A stretch of 64,000 nt of DNA, taken from the NCBI RefSeq assembly GCF_040954645.1, contig NC_092804.1, positions 44,855,753-44,919,752 on the forward strand. The letters run 5' to 3'. Positions within the stretch are counted from its first letter, which is position 1. Each line of letters starts with the position of its first letter. Under the pieces are notes generated by a model. The model was not told the DNA's origin. It saw only the letters and a program-made list of their open reading frames with translations, and did not search any database. The DNA is from Diabrotica undecimpunctata. Its lineage: Eukaryota > Arthropoda > Insecta > Coleoptera > Chrysomelidae. Position numbers and translations under genes: made by a program. This document shows, piece after piece, positions 11,601 to 23,740 of the stretch.

Positions 11601-12195
11601 TCGAGCTCGAACTGGAACTGCCTTAAGTAAAATACCGTGTAGCAATTGATGTTTAAAGTGAATTAAAGTGTTTAAATAAACACTTGAAGGATGCAGTCAT
11701 CACAACATTCATTTAAGTGTTTCGACTGAGGCTTCTTCGATTTCTTTCTTCTTGTTGTCGGTAGAGTTTTTTCAGGGTTACGTCCTGTCGATCGATATCC
11801 GCATGACTCTACAGGGTGATTTGTAGAGGTTATTGTGACACATTTATTGGACAATTTAATATGAAATAGTAAAGTAGCAAAAGTTTTTGGTTATTATAAA
11901 ATACCATAATTATCTTCTAATATTATAAAGACCTGTATACTCTTCTTCTTTTTATTTTTATAGTAAATTACTTTCAGTTTCGTCCATATTTTGCAATTTT
12001 TTCCAGATCGTTTTATGCTTATTATGGTACATATATATTTTTAAAATGTATCAATTTTTTTTCGTTCTCACGCCTGTATCAAGATTTTTATATTTTTAAA
12101 GTTCTAAATTCTTTCTTTGATCTGCAAACTTTATACCTATTATTAGCCCAATATAATAATAATAATTCGACCTGTTGGAGTTTTTATCAGTTCTT
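11601..12195. other. No gene recognised
   Basis: AT-rich spacer. The short frame at 11672-11854 has no recognisable domain. Confidence 0.35.
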
Positions 12196-15065
12196 CTATC
12201 AGGCGCGGCGTGATAGCATGCGAGACGTTGGTAACAGGATGTTGAGGAGGCAGGCTCCTGTCACACAATCAGCTACAGATAACAACAATAACCACAAGTG
12301 AGCCAAACAACAACAAGAGCTCCACTCGCCGAAGGTGCTACGCTGGAACATCAGCCGGCGCTCACTCAAGCACGACGACTGAGGCAGAGCATGAAATGGA
12401 CTGTGTCTATAAACGTAAACATTTTACGCTTCTATTACAAGGTGATGAACCTCGGTCGAGAAACGATCTGTCGACAACATCTGTATGCCAAATTTTGCAG
12501 GGAGTACCCAGAGATTCCAGTATCTGAACAACGAATAGCAGATCAATACAGGGTAATTATAAGAAATAATCTTATCGCAGAGACTAGACGCGATACTATC
12601 AGAAGCGAAGTCGAATGAAAGAATAATAACCAAGAGCTAGTTGTGGATTAAGTCCCTAATGAGCAGATTCTTGATCCTCTCATACAAGAAGCTCAACCTG
12701 TTAATACGCAGCAGGACAACAACGAGTTGCACGATAGCCTGGTAAGTGAAATGGCACGTGTTGTACAAGAGTTTAATGGAACAAACTCACTTAGCAGACC
12801 ACCGCTACTAAAAATAAACTCTTATAAGAAACAAGGCACGCTGTTACAAATTATGAACACTGAAGTTCTACCTAATTTTATGGTAGAAGCCCGTACACTA
12901 AAATATTTGCATATACTAATTTACTGTGCAGCAACAAAAATTGCTGATGTTGTGGTCATCAAGATCAGAAACGATCGGATACTAATATCGGAAGAATTGA
13001 AAACAGAATTGCACCATGGGAAAAACGACTTCTGAGGAAAATTGAATTATTGCGCAGAAATATTGGACAAATTACGAAATACTTCCGAGGAGTAAGAAGT
13101 CGAAAAGTAATTAAAAGAACTAAAGAAATAATTCTGAGCAATTCAAGACTCAACATCGCCTGGACACAATAAAACAAAAACTCTCCATTTATTCAGGTTG
13201 CCTAAGGAGATATAAAGTTAGCAACAACCGAAAATGCGACAATATACTTTTTGAGCATGCATAGAAGGCTTTCTATAAAAAGCTGAATTCCTCTGTAGAA
13301 AATGAAAGTAAATCCTACCAATGCCAAGAAGAAATTCATAAGTTTTGGGGAAACCAACTTTCGACGCCAGCTACTCATAACAACAATGCTGTATAGATTG
13401 AAGACACGACGAACAACTCCTAACACTATAGGAATATTCCTTGTGAATCTTTCACCACTGAAGAAGTCTCAAACATTATCAAAGAGCTTGAACGGGAAAT
13501 CTCCTGCACCAGACGGAGTTCAAAACATCTGATTAAATAAGTTTTGCAGTGTTCGTCAGTATGGATTAATCATGTTATCTCTAATCCGGAGGAAATACCA
13601 TCATTTCGTACACAGTGAACCCCTTATCTAATACCGAAGGATCAAAATAACACCCAAGATCCAGTCAAGTAACTCTTGCCACACCTGTGTAGCCAGGCGT
13701 ATCTACCAACACTGTGCTTTAAACAATATCACAGAGCCTCAGCAGAAAGGATGCGCTAAGGGCTCTATGGGTTGCAAAGAACAACTTATTATCGACTCAG
13801 TCATTTCTATCTAGGCATACACCAAAAAAAGAACCTTTTTACTGCCTTCATTGACTACAAGAAGGCCTTTGATTCAATGCCACATGAATGGCTCATAGAT
13901 GGAAGACTAAAATTCACCTTCAAATACTTGCTGAAACCAATATAGAAACTAAAGGTATCCTAATTAACCGAAGCCTTTTCCAGGAGGACTAGTTGGGTCC
14001 ACTTTGGTTGTGTCTAGCGATGAACCTACTATCTCAGCTACTGAAACTGATATAGTATTTAGTATCAAAAATAACAATACTGTTGTGACGAAGCTTAATC
14101 ATCTGTATGTGGATGATTTGAAATTAATGGCTTTCACTCGATATCACCTAGATCAGATACTAAAAACTGTTAAAACTTTCTCAAATGATATCAGTAAGCA
14201 TTTTGGACTAGACAAGTGGAGTATACTAAATATAGTCATAGGAAAAATTCAGCCCGTTCGATATGCAAGATAGTCAAAATTAACCAGAAACAAATAAAAA
14301 TCGAACTAACTTCCGAGTTCGTACGAAGAGTAAAACAACTAAAAAAGCCAAAAAAATCGGTCATATCTTAATAGTAAAAAAAAGCTCAGCACAAGGCAGC
14401 TGCCTGAGCTGCCCGAGCTGCCTTGCGCTGAGCTACTTATTTAGTATTATTAAGTGGTCACAAACGGATATAGAGAGTCTTCAGCGTAAAGTAAGAACAT
14501 TTCTCACAAATGCGCAAAAACACCATCCACGCAGTACAGTAGAGAGAACAACATAACCGTGATATGAAGGGGATAGAGGCTTTATGGACATAGGTGAGCA
14601 ACTGAATAAACAGGTTGCTAATTTAAGAACTTTTTTTTCTGGTGCAGGCTGAGATCTACATTACATCGAGCAATTTGCGCAGTAGATGATACAACGCCGC
14701 TTAAATGGGGAGAACAAGAAATGCGCAAAAGCCACCTGAGTAAGCAAGAAAAAATGCGCACCTGGATAAGTAAATCTCTGTATGGGCCATCTCGATGAGA
14801 TCAGCCAAGAATACAGCGACAATACAACATCGAACTATTGGTTGACATCAGAAAAGATGTTTCCCGACACTGAGGGTTTTTTACTTGCCATTCAGGAATA
14901 GGTTGTTCCAACTAAAAATTGCCATGCCGATATGGATGCCAAGCCCAACATCTGACCGGGAGCTACCAGGCGTTTGTCGGTACTGATTTTAAAGAACATC
15001 ATTATTATCGTCAGGTTTATAGATATTGCTACGCTTATATTCACTACCGGGTCACTACAGTGGAT
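12196..15065 (+). pseudogene. RLE-type LINE (R2-like), copy A, long but decayed
   Basis: The longest of three copies of one LINE family (B 45930-47897, C 55630-57283). 12298-12618 gives the N-terminal region (RRLRQSMKWT ... PVSEQRIADQYRVI). 12727-13035 and pieces to 13530 give the middle (HKFWGNQ). Then comes RT: TAFIDYKKAFDSMPHEWLID (motif A, 13842 onward), RT motif B degraded, and LYVDDLKLMA (14104 on, motif C with Tyr-Val-Asp-Asp). 14460-15000 holds the RT C-terminal region, without a clean endonuclease. Many stops and frameshifts. It matches copies B and C closely, so it is the same family. Its 3' end is cut off by the LINE piece at 15073. Confidence 0.75.
14383..14434 (+). repeat. GC-rich hairpin, 19-bp stem
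   Basis: Arms 14383-14401 and 14416-14434 pair at 18 of 19 positions around a 14-nt loop. The right arm runs into LINE sequence that matches copy B (around 47195); the left arm does not. So the left arm looks like an inverted copy of the right. Confidence 0.8.
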
Positions 15066-15072
15066 AATTCTT

Positions 15073-15461
15073 CTTCTTCTTAGAGTGCCATATCCCTACG
15101 GAACGTCGGCGACTACCATGCTTATAATATTGTTATACTGATCTCGGTCTTGCGCTACGTGTAGCAATTGGTCCGCTGTCAAACCTGTCCACTGCCGCAG
15201 ATTCCTCAACCAAGAGAGTTTCTTCCGTCCTATCCATTTCTTTCCTTCGATTTTACCGTTGAGAATTAGCCGAAGGAACTCATATCTTGGTCCTCTGATT
15301 ATATGTCCAAGATATTCTAGTTTACTCCTCTTAATAATATTTAATAGAGTTCGTTGATGTCCCATTCTTCGAAGAACTTCTTCGTTTCTGGTTCTGCTAG
15401 TCCATGGAATTTTTAGTATCCTTCGATACAACCACATCTCAAACGCCTCGATTTTATTCAT
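15073..15461 (-). pseudogene. RTE-like LINE C-terminus with (GAA)n tail
   Basis: An open 121-residue minus frame: EAFEMWLYRRILKIPWTSRT, EEVLRRM, KLEYLGHIIRG, GKIEGKKWIGRKKLSWLRNL. This is the conserved C-terminal module of BovB/RTE-like LINE proteins (AFEMWxYRRxLxIxW ... LxYxGHxxR ... GRxxxxWL). The 3' end is a (GAA)n tail, seen on the plus strand as TTCTTCTTCTT at 15070. It is 5'-truncated and inserted at the end of RLE-LINE copy A. The neighbouring plus-strand RT piece may be its inverted 5' part. Confidence 0.7.
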
Positions 15462-15469
15462 GATTTTAT

Positions 15470-16420
15470 TATATTGGAGAATTAAAAGACAGATAAAATT
15501 AGACTAAGAAAAATCGATGAGAGAAATGTGCGACGAAATGGAGTATGCGTTATCTAAGCACGACTTCTTTAATACGCACAAAAAAAAGTAAAAGGGATAA
15601 GCAGTATATTAAGCAAAACATATGTACTAGTTGACAATTACAACAAAATAATTGTTAATAAGAACTAAATAACAAGACAATGGCAACCGTGTATATCAGA
15701 ATTGTTTGACGATGACACAAATAATAATACTCAATTTTACCAAAATTGTACTGATGGTCCAGAAATTATGAAATTGTAGCTAGAACAATAAAAATGCTAA
15801 AATTAGAAAAGCTTGTGGCCCAGATGATACACTGACTGAGTTGCAAAAACTAATAGATGAAAATAATATGAAAGTAGTAGTAACATTTTCCCACAGACTG
15901 GCTGAAGTCTATCTTTATCGCAATCCCTAAAAAAGTAATACTAGGAAATGTTCAAAATATCGATTAATTAACCTAATGAGCCACACTCTTAAAATATTCC
16001 TAAGAATACTTCACAACGGAATTAGACGCAAATGCGAAGAAGATCTCGAAGGAACCTATTTTGGTTTTAGAAATGCTATAGGAACAAAATTTCTTGATCA
16101 ACGAAAATATGTCTTAACATGCTTCGTGGAACTCTAAAAGGCATTCGATAAAGTGCAGATGATAAAAAATATAAGAATTCGTGTCATTAAGAATCTGTAC
16201 TCAAATCAAACCGCCCTGTAAAAATTGGAGATAGTTACGCCGACACAATCTACATACAACAAGGAGTCAGACAAGGTTGCATTTTCCCCCCAACATTTAC
16301 CATTTATTTAAAAAAGCACTTGAGAGACAGGCATATAAAATAAAAATCAACGGGGAATTATTTAATGTAATTAGATATCCTGACGATACAGTAATTATAT
16401 CAGAAAACATACAGTTTTTA
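15470..16420 (+). pseudogene. RTE-like LINE reverse transcriptase remnant
   Basis: Pieces in order: REMCDEMEYALSKHDFFNTH (linker), KACGPDDTLTELQKLIDEN (pre-RT), KCSKYRLINLMSHTLKIFLR (RT block 2), FGFRNAIGT, CFVELKAFDKVQ-like motif A broken by one stop, RVIKNLYSNQTA, and a degraded YPDDTVI (motif C, usual YADD). Frameshifts and stops throughout. It starts only some 10 bp from the minus-strand C-terminal piece and points away from it. Confidence 0.65.
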
Positions 16421-17259
16421 CTGTAATATAATTGCCTATGATCTTATTTTTTTCCTTTAAATAATTAATATACGCAAAATGGCTTTGAAAATTCGTATAT
16501 TGATTAGTCTCCTTTCTTGTGTATCGGTAATTGCAGATTCTTCTACCATTGTTATGAAATTTTTAATTAATTTCAAACCTTGATAAATATTTATCGTAGT
16601 TATATGGTGCCTTTGCACTATATCCACTTGATCATTTCTCATCGTTTTCTTCTTTTAATGCTTTACATTTCTTATTTGTCCACTTATTTTCCTCATACTA
16701 AATTTTAGAAAATCGCTTTGTCAACGCCACTGTTCCTTCAATGGTTCGTTACGAAAATTCTTACTAAATATAAATCGAGCGCTTATACAATGTATGAGTT
16801 AAGTGTTATGTAGCCGTAATTCTCCGTAATGGGCCAGTTTAATACTGCGCACTTAATGTGAGATTTGCTCTCAAAACTATTTATTACGGCTGAAATCAAA
16901 CAAATGGCTCTGCTCGATTTAGGTTTGTATATGGAATTCCACAGCTTCCCGTGAAAACGATAATCGCTGGGATTATTTCATTTCCTGGTGATAGTTGGTC
17001 GTTTAATACAAGATTTAGCTGTGAGTGTAATTAAAAATATATAAAATGGACTAGCGAGAATGTGCTATAATAATTATTGTAAAAGACAGTTCATTTTTTA
17101 AAATGTCGGAATCATAGGGACTTCGGACTGTCGGATACACGAGGATGATCCTAATTAAGTGGAATATAAAAAAAGAAACAAAAAAAAGCAAGATTTCGCG
17201 CGCTTTGATCATAAAGGAAATAATTATGGAGTATTATCTAAATTTAAGGTGACCAAGTG
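16421..17259. other. No gene recognised
   Basis: AT-rich. The short minus frame 16457-16642 has no domain. The 17100-17259 stretch may be degraded LINE sequence leading into the next feature. Confidence 0.35.
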
Positions 17260-19120
17260 ATTGCATATAAAGACGAATCGAACGAAGAACAAACGATCAA
17301 ACATATTACATAAATAGTGTTAATGTAAAGGACAAACACTTAAAAACAGATAAATTAATGAAGAAAAAATCATGGATGACAGATGAGATCCTGAAACTAA
17401 TGGACGAAAGAAGAGAAGCCAAAAATGAAGCAGACAAATATAAAACCATAAATATATTAATAAGAACGAAAATCAGAGAAGCGAAAGAAAAAGAAGCAAG
17501 GGAAAGATGCGAAGAAATTGAGACTCTGCAGTCAAAGTACGAAAGTCATAATGTACATAGGAATGTTAAAGAACTCACAGGGGGACTAAGACGAAGGCAG
17601 AAAGGAAATATAACTTGTTCTGACGGAAACATCATCTTGGACAAACAGAGTAAAATAAGAACGTGGAAAGAATATCTAGAAAAACTATTTGAAGACCAAA
17701 GAGATAACACCTTTGAGCTAGAAGAAGAGGTAAATGATGAACCAAGAATATTAGAGCAGGAAGTTTATTCCGCAATAACACAGTTAAAGGATGGCAAAGC
17801 GGCAGGCGCTGATAATATACAAGCAGAATTAATCAAACTAATGGACAACGAATCAATAGCAATAATCGCAAATATATTCAACAACGTACAACTCTGAAGA
17901 AATACCAACAGAATGGCCGAAATCTGAGTTTATTGCACTTCCAAAAAGCCAGTAGCCAAAAAATGCGAAGATTACCGTACTATAAGCCTCATGAGTCATC
18001 TCCTAAAATTGTTCCTATAGGTAATTCATAAGAGAATATACAAGCTGTGTGAAAATCAAATTTCCCTCAACCAGTTTGGATTCACAAATGCTGTTGGTAC
18101 TAGAGAGGCTTTGTTCTCAGTACAAGTCTTATTCCAGAGAAGCAGAGATGTCAACTGCGACGTAAACGCATGTCTGGTTGATTACGAGAAAGCGTTTGAT
18201 CGAGTACAGCATGCCAAGATGATCCAAATACTAAAAGAAACAGGAATTAACAACCGAGATCTGAAAATAATTAGAAATCTTTACTGGAATCAGACAGCAA
18301 ATCTCAGAGTTGAAGGTGAACACACTGACTATGTGAAAATCATGCGTGGAGTGAGGCAAGGCTGCATTTTGTCTCCTCTAATCTTCAATCTGTACTCTGA
18401 AAGAATATTTGAGCTGAAACTGAAAAAGGTATTCTACTAAATGGTTACCGGCTAAACAATATCAGATATGCAGATGACACCATAGTATTTGCGGACAACT
18501 TAGAAGACTTAGAAGTTCTTACGAACAAAATCACGTATTACAGTCAACAATATGGACTCAATATAAACGTTAAGAAGACAAAGCTTATGACAATTAGCAA
18601 GAAAAGAATAACAGAAGGTCAACTCTACGTCAACCAATCCCTTGTAGAAAGAGTGACGTACTACAACTACCTCGGCACCATAATAAATGAAGAATGGACT
18701 AACAACCAGGAGATTAGAGCACCCATCGGAAAAGCTAGATTCACCTTCAATCGAATGGGGGCCTTCTTCAAGAGTCACAACCTCTCTCTATATACAAAAG
18801 TAAGAATGCTGCGATGCTACGTCTTTTCTGTCCTTTTTTATGGTGTTGAATCGTGAACATTGAAAGAAGATATGTGAAGAAAACTGGAAGCATTTGAGAT
18901 GTGGCTATATCGGAGAATGCTTAAGATCCCGTGGACTGACCGAGTCACAAATGAGGAGTTCCTCAGAAGAATGAATAAGAACCGAGAGGTACTGACCAGG
19001 TTAAAGAACCTCAGAATCTGGTTCAATACAACATATGTACAGCTTTTCCGCGCTGCTGCAGATAAGATAAAGATTGCCATGATGATCGCCAACATTCGTA
19101 ACGGATAGGCACATCAAAAA
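17260..19120 (+). pseudogene. RTE-like LINE, best RT copy in window
   Basis: Open blocks: 17358-17897 (linker plus LKDGKAAGADNIQAELIKLM), 18111-18440 (CLVDYEKAFDRVQHAKM motif A, GVRQGCILSPLIFNLYSE motif B), then in another frame NNIRYADDTIVFADN (motif C, YADD intact, about 18460-18505), LNINVKKTKLM, and YYNYLGTIINEEW. The C-terminal module AFEMWLYRRMLKIPWTDRVT starts near 18893. About 50 residues with the usual 'YLGHxMR' block are deleted near 19000. The 3' end is a GAA-rich tail at 19118. No endonuclease domain lies upstream, so the copy is 5'-truncated. Frame changes near 17898 and 18410 and a stop near 18857 make it dead. Confidence 0.8.
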
Positions 19121-19129
19121 GAAGAAGAA

Positions 19130-19900
19130 CAAAATTTAAGATGGACTAGCTAAAATCCGATTTCAAATTTAAGTAATTTCTTTATTTTTCAAAAACACGT
19201 AAAAATAAGTTTTGCAATTTTTTAACAATGTATCTTTACACTGTTGTATATACGATGGGAATGAAAGACCTCCCTAATGATAAAGTTAGACGAAAACTTG
19301 CAAAAATGTATGTAAGGGTAAACAAAGAAGAATGTAGGACTCTCAACTACTATAAAAAGAAGACGTGTTGGACATTTAAGTTAAGATATACCGAAATGCA
19401 TAAATGCATAATGCCTAGAATAGATTTGTCACTTTTATAGGGGAATAAAAAACTACATAGATGGAATAAAAATTTTCGTAAAAGTAAATATTGAAATAAA
19501 ACAACGAAACAGTCAAAGGAGAAGTTAAGGCAAAAATATTTATATATTTATATTTTTCTTTTGTCACCTTTTTCTGGATGTTTGATATGAAGGCTGTTTT
19601 CTTTCGAAGGGTCGACTTTAAGAGTACCATGAGAAGACCTGTAGGTCTAAAAGCTCGTTCATTTTTCATTGTCATTAGAATTTTCTTCACTTCAGTTGTT
19701 GTAATTCAATTTTCTTCTATTAAAGATGTCTATGACTGAAAAGGCTGGTCATTATTTTTATAAAGAAATTGTGGACGATCTTCGATCAATACTTCGATCA
19801 ATAATTCTACAATTATTAATGATGGACTACCTGATTATGAAGTAGTATATACCAAGTTTAACACTCTCAAAAAAATAGAACTTTCGTAAATTCCAAAATT
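19130..19900. other. No gene recognised
   Basis: AT-rich. Frames at 19228-19440 (plus) and 19415-19690 (minus) are short, with no domain seen. Confidence 0.3.
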
Positions 19901-20950
19901 TGTGCTTGACTTCTGGGTGAAACTTTCCTTCTGTGTACGTGGACTATAATTTTGGTGATTTTGTAGATATACTCGTCTGTATGTTCAATAAGGCATATCC
20001 TTTAATTACAATTAAGACAAAACATTACAAACCCTGTACTACCAAAGGTATCCGCATCTCAGCCAAGAATATGCGTTCACTACTGTACATCAAAAAATTT
20101 ACTGCCAACGTCTTTGTCACTTAATCTATCAACAAGTACAGAGGAACCTATCTAAAACTTATCAAAACAGCTAAAAAAATGTACTACCAAAATCGTCTGG
20201 GAAGCTCTAAAAATTTTGCAAAAGAAATTTGGTCCATAATAAACGATCTTCGAATTAAAACTAACACAGCTCAAACATTTTCTCTTCCAAACCCTGAAGA
20301 TCGAAATGAATACTTCGTTAATATAACATCAACTATTTTGCCACAACAAGATCCTATTTCCTATCTTCCCAATTTAAAAGAGGTCTCGAATTCATTCTTT
20401 ATAAGACTAGTTGATAAATCTGAACTGATTCAAACAATCAATAATATCAAAAGCAAATCTTCCTGTAGTACTGATGGACTGTCCATAAAAATTTTCTTAA
20501 ATCTCCCAAAAAATGTGTTGGAAGTCCTGGTCTCACTAATTAATGATTCCTTTGAAAAAGATATATTTCTAGAGTTCCTAAAAACAGCCATTATTATTCC
20601 TCTTCATAAGGGTGCTGAAAAATTGAATGCCTGCAACTATAGACCTGTTACCTTACTACCAGTCCTATCCAAAATTATTGAGAGACTTATAAAAGCCCGA
20701 CTTAAGTCCTTTCTCGTTGAAAACAACATTTTATCACAAAGTTAGTTCTACTTTTTATCTAATAACTGTACCAGTGTTACTATGTTTTCTGTACTACATG
20801 AGGTCTATCAAGCACTAAACAATAATCTTTTACATTGCCACTATTTTTTGTGACTATGCCAAAGCTTTTGATTGTGTACGATACTTTGATCAAAATACTA
20901 AATTTCTACGGAATTCCAGATTATTTCTTTTATTGCAAAATTTAACTAAA
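19901..20950 (+). pseudogene. CR1/Jockey-like LINE, linker and RT start
   Basis: The open frame 20179-20745 (188 codons) reads YYQNRLGSSKNFAKEIWSII, SSCSTDGLSIKIF, FLKTAIIIPLHKGAE and NYRPVTLLPVLSKIIERLI. This is the classic beginning of a CR1/Jockey-like reverse transcriptase (PLHKGGE ... NYRPISLLPVLSKIIE). Upstream, 19933-20124 gives part of the endonuclease-RT linker. After the stop at 20743, other frames continue into NCTSVTMFSVLHEVYQALNN and a degraded motif A. The sequence then stops abruptly near 20950. The catalytic YADD is absent. Confidence 0.7.
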
Positions 20951-21022
20951 TCGCAAATTGCATAATAGAACATTATGAACTAATAAGTTTAAGTTACTGA
21001 ATGTGATACCCAAATATATATA

Positions 21023-21136
21023 AAAATAAAACACTGAAAATTTTGTTTTTAAAACTTCCCCAAAATTATTTATTATAAAATCTTATCATTACAGCTGTTT
21101 CGGCAGCGTGCCTTTCTCAAGTGATCTATTTTTCGT
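21023..21136 (-). repeat. Left arm of 114-bp inverted repeat
   Basis: Reverse complement of 22644-22757 with roughly eight differences by eye. On the minus strand it contains ACTTGAGAAAGGC, a short hairpin, GCCGAAACAGCTGT and then an AT-rich tail ending in TGTTTTATT. It lies just beyond the 3' side of the minus-strand LINE ORF at 21447-22448, so it may be that element's 3' terminus. Confidence 0.85.
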
Positions 21137-21446
21137 ACCATTGTAGTGTTGGTCGTGTGGGTTTTTGGGTGTTTTTCTTGTGTTTGGATGGCTATGTTGT
21201 CCTTTTTTAGGCTTTTGCCTCTTCAGGACGTGTTTTCCTTTGTATTGGGTGTATGGCACTGGATTTTTGGTATGTGTCTACTGGTGTGCTGCGTGGTGTT
21301 TGTTGGTGGTTGCTGCTCTCATCTAGTCCTGGACAATCGGGGGCGAAAGGAATGTAAGTGAACGGTTCTTTTCAGAATTTTTTGATCTAAAACAGAATTA
21401 GTAGGTATATGAAAATGTTTATAAGTTTATTAATTTACTAAATTTA

Positions 21447-22448
21447 TTAAATTATTGTATGAATATCGCGATGCGTGAGGGCAGCTGTGGACTGGTACCT
21501 CAAAAAAAAAATCGACCGGGTATCGTTGTGCAATGGGATCGGAAAACCACAGAAAACCGATCCCCCCTCGTCGGTGTCAGTTCGAAGTGAACATTTAGTA
21601 TTATAATAAGCGACGGTAAAAGAGGGGAGAGGAGAGTAGGAATGGGAGTTTGGGTTTAGGTTTTCTTCTGAATACCCGAGGGATGAGCAGGTAGTTTTGA
21701 GGATGCTTTGGGCTCTGAGGTTTTGGCCCCAGATGGTGCGAATTGTATAACCCCTGCTCAGAGAGGAAAGCCTCTCATTGATGGGCTGGATATTCGACAG
21801 GCGATGAATGAGTGCGGAAGGATAGTCGTATCGTTTTCTGTTTAGTTTACGTAAGATTCTCCTTTCCAGTGTTAGTAGTCTATTGTTGAGATGTTTGGGC
21901 ATCACAGCACAAATGCAAGATTTGTACTCAATGACCGGTCTGATGAATGTTTTGTATGTATGGATAAGTGTACGTGAGTGTGTGCGGCCGAATTTGCCAC
22001 TAAGAGCGTTGAGAAGTCCGAGTCGGCTCCTAACCTTATTACAGGTTCTGTCAGTATCGTCACTCCAGCGTAATGTTTGCGTAAATAGCACGCCGAGATA
22101 TTCGACCTGGTTTCGGAGTCGGAGTCGTTCTCCCCACAAACTCAAATTGTGCCTTTCGGTGATGATAGGTGTGATGTATTGACTGCGATATGGGTGTCTG
22201 AAAAGGATCATCTGTGTTTTGTTTGGGTTAGGTGTCACTCTCCATCTCTGACACCATTGCTCAACAAGGAGCAGATGATTTTGAGCTGACCTAAGTGTAG
22301 AGTCGACGTTTAGTGTTGTTGTAAGTAGTTGTATTGGTGTATCTAGGGTTAGGGAAGTCGCTGTTGTAACTTGAGTAGAGTATTGGTGCCAACACGGAAC
22401 CCTGAGGTACTCCCGCTGTGGGAGTGAAGGATGTAGAGAATCGATCAC
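21447..22448 (-). pseudogene. Jockey-like LINE RT C-terminal half
   Basis: An open 333-codon minus frame. Just upstream in another frame is GVPQGSVLAPILY (RT motif B). The region that should hold motif C (YADD) is missing or shifted. Then follow VEQWCQRWRVTPNPNKTQMI, VEYLGVLF, RLGLLNALSGKFGRTH, TYKTFIRPVIEY and LERRILRKLNRK, all standard for the thumb and C-terminus of Jockey-type LINE polymerases. The absence of YADD makes it inactive although the rest is open. It sits between two inverted 114-bp repeats. Confidence 0.7.
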
Positions 22449-22643
22449 GCTCCTTGACTGTGATTTGCAGTTGGTTTGCGTTTACACTTTATAGTCTTTA
22501 ATGAAATAGGTTGAGGAGGGGAGAACTATTTGTCTCAAGTTGGTCATTCAGAATTATATCTGTGTTTTTTAATTTGTTAATTTTCATAGATTCTAACTAT
22601 AGGATAAGAGATAAGATAAGACTATAAAGTACAAACGCATACC

Positions 22644-22757
22644 AAAAATAGATCACTTGAAAAAGGCACTCTGCCGAAACAGCTGTAGTGATAAGATTTT
22701 ATAATAAATAATTTTGTGGAAGTTTTGAAAACAAAGTTTTCAGTGTTTTATTGTTAC
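22644..22757 (+). repeat. Right arm of 114-bp inverted repeat
   Basis: Inverted partner of 21023-21136. Read on the plus strand it carries CACTTGAAAAAGGCAC, GCCGAAACAGCTGTAG, then ATAAGATTTTATAATAAAT. It has the same outward polarity as the left arm, so the two look like two copies of one 3' terminus pointing away from each other. Confidence 0.85.
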
Positions 22758-22799
22758 ATAAAATAAATTTCCGTCAAGTAACGGTCGAATCCATCAATT

Positions 22800-23740
22800 A
22801 TATAAAAATACTTTAGTTGCTTGTATTATTACCTTAACGTACTGTAATTTCTTAGTTATTCGTTAAGAAACTCTTCCACTGAATAATATGGTCTTTCAGA
22901 TAGATAGGCTTTTGTCAATTTATGTAACTCAAGGAAAGAAGTTGTAGATTTAAGTTGCAAAGGGAGATGGTTTTATAATTTTTTTGCCGAATATAAAATA
23001 GATTTCTTTACTAACTCATTGGACGGGATCGGTAAATACACATCAAATGTTGAATTTCTGGTAGAGTAGTCATGATTAGGTCTTGATGGAAAAACATGTA
23101 GATGTTTACGAAATAAGCAAACAATTTCTAAAATGGGAAGAGTTAAAGAGGGAAGAGTTAAAATGAAGTAGATTATGCAATGTGTTAATCTTCTGAGGCC
23201 AAAAAGATTTTTTGTAATTTAAAAATAACATCAAATTGGACAGCTGTGCCATAACACCAAAAAGGAACGCCATATCGAAGATGAGACTTGAACGAAGAAA
23301 AATATGTTATTTTGAACGATGCTAAATTGATTTTCTTCGAAACAGATCTTATTTAGCAGGCTAAGGCTAGTTTCTTACTTAACAAATCGATATAAAGGGA
23401 CAATTTCAGGTCGCTGTCTATAAAAATACCAAGAAATTTTACAGAATCAACGATACTAATCTGGCTGTTATTAAGAAGCAAGTGTTGGAGAGCTCCTTTA
23501 TAGGATAATGCTACTGTCTTATCGACGTTAAAAGGAAGTAAATTAGAGTCGGACCAGGTTTTTATTTTAAGTAAATTAGAAGTTATAGTTTAATGAAGAG
23601 TTACAATATTAGAGTTCCTCCAGCTAATGCATGTATCATCAGCAAAAAGAAAAATTTTTAATCTATTTTTAAGTAAGTGATGTCATTTATAAAGATAATG
23701 AAAAGTAGAGGACCCAATGAAAAGAGCTGGTATTTTTGAA
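22800..23740 (-). pseudogene. CR1/L2-like LINE RT, motif B to C-terminus
   Basis: The minus strand reads LGPLLFIIFIND (after motif B), FADDTCISW (motif C with Phe-Ala-Asp-Asp), KTWSDSNLLPFNVDKTVAL, VKFLGIFIDSDLKLS. In other frames it reads SHLRYGVPFW and a C-terminal part. The order and spacing fit a CR1/L2-type polymerase. Several frameshifts and stops. It is separate in sequence from the Jockey-like piece at 21.4-22.4 kb. Confidence 0.65.

Noticed and set aside
13302..13532. Separate gene at 13302-13532
   Set aside because: It is an out-of-frame reading of RLE-LINE copy A; the neighbouring frame gives the conserved HKFWGNQ block.
21146..21361. Hydrophobic 71-residue plus frame rich in Val, Cys, Phe
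   Set aside because: Lies opposite the 3' region of a minus-strand LINE; hydrophobicity follows from GT-rich DNA.
22644..22757. Full hammerhead ribozyme call for the inverted-repeat arms
   Set aside because: Box 1 is CTTGAGA, not CTGATGA, and stems I and III were not established; kept only as a finding.
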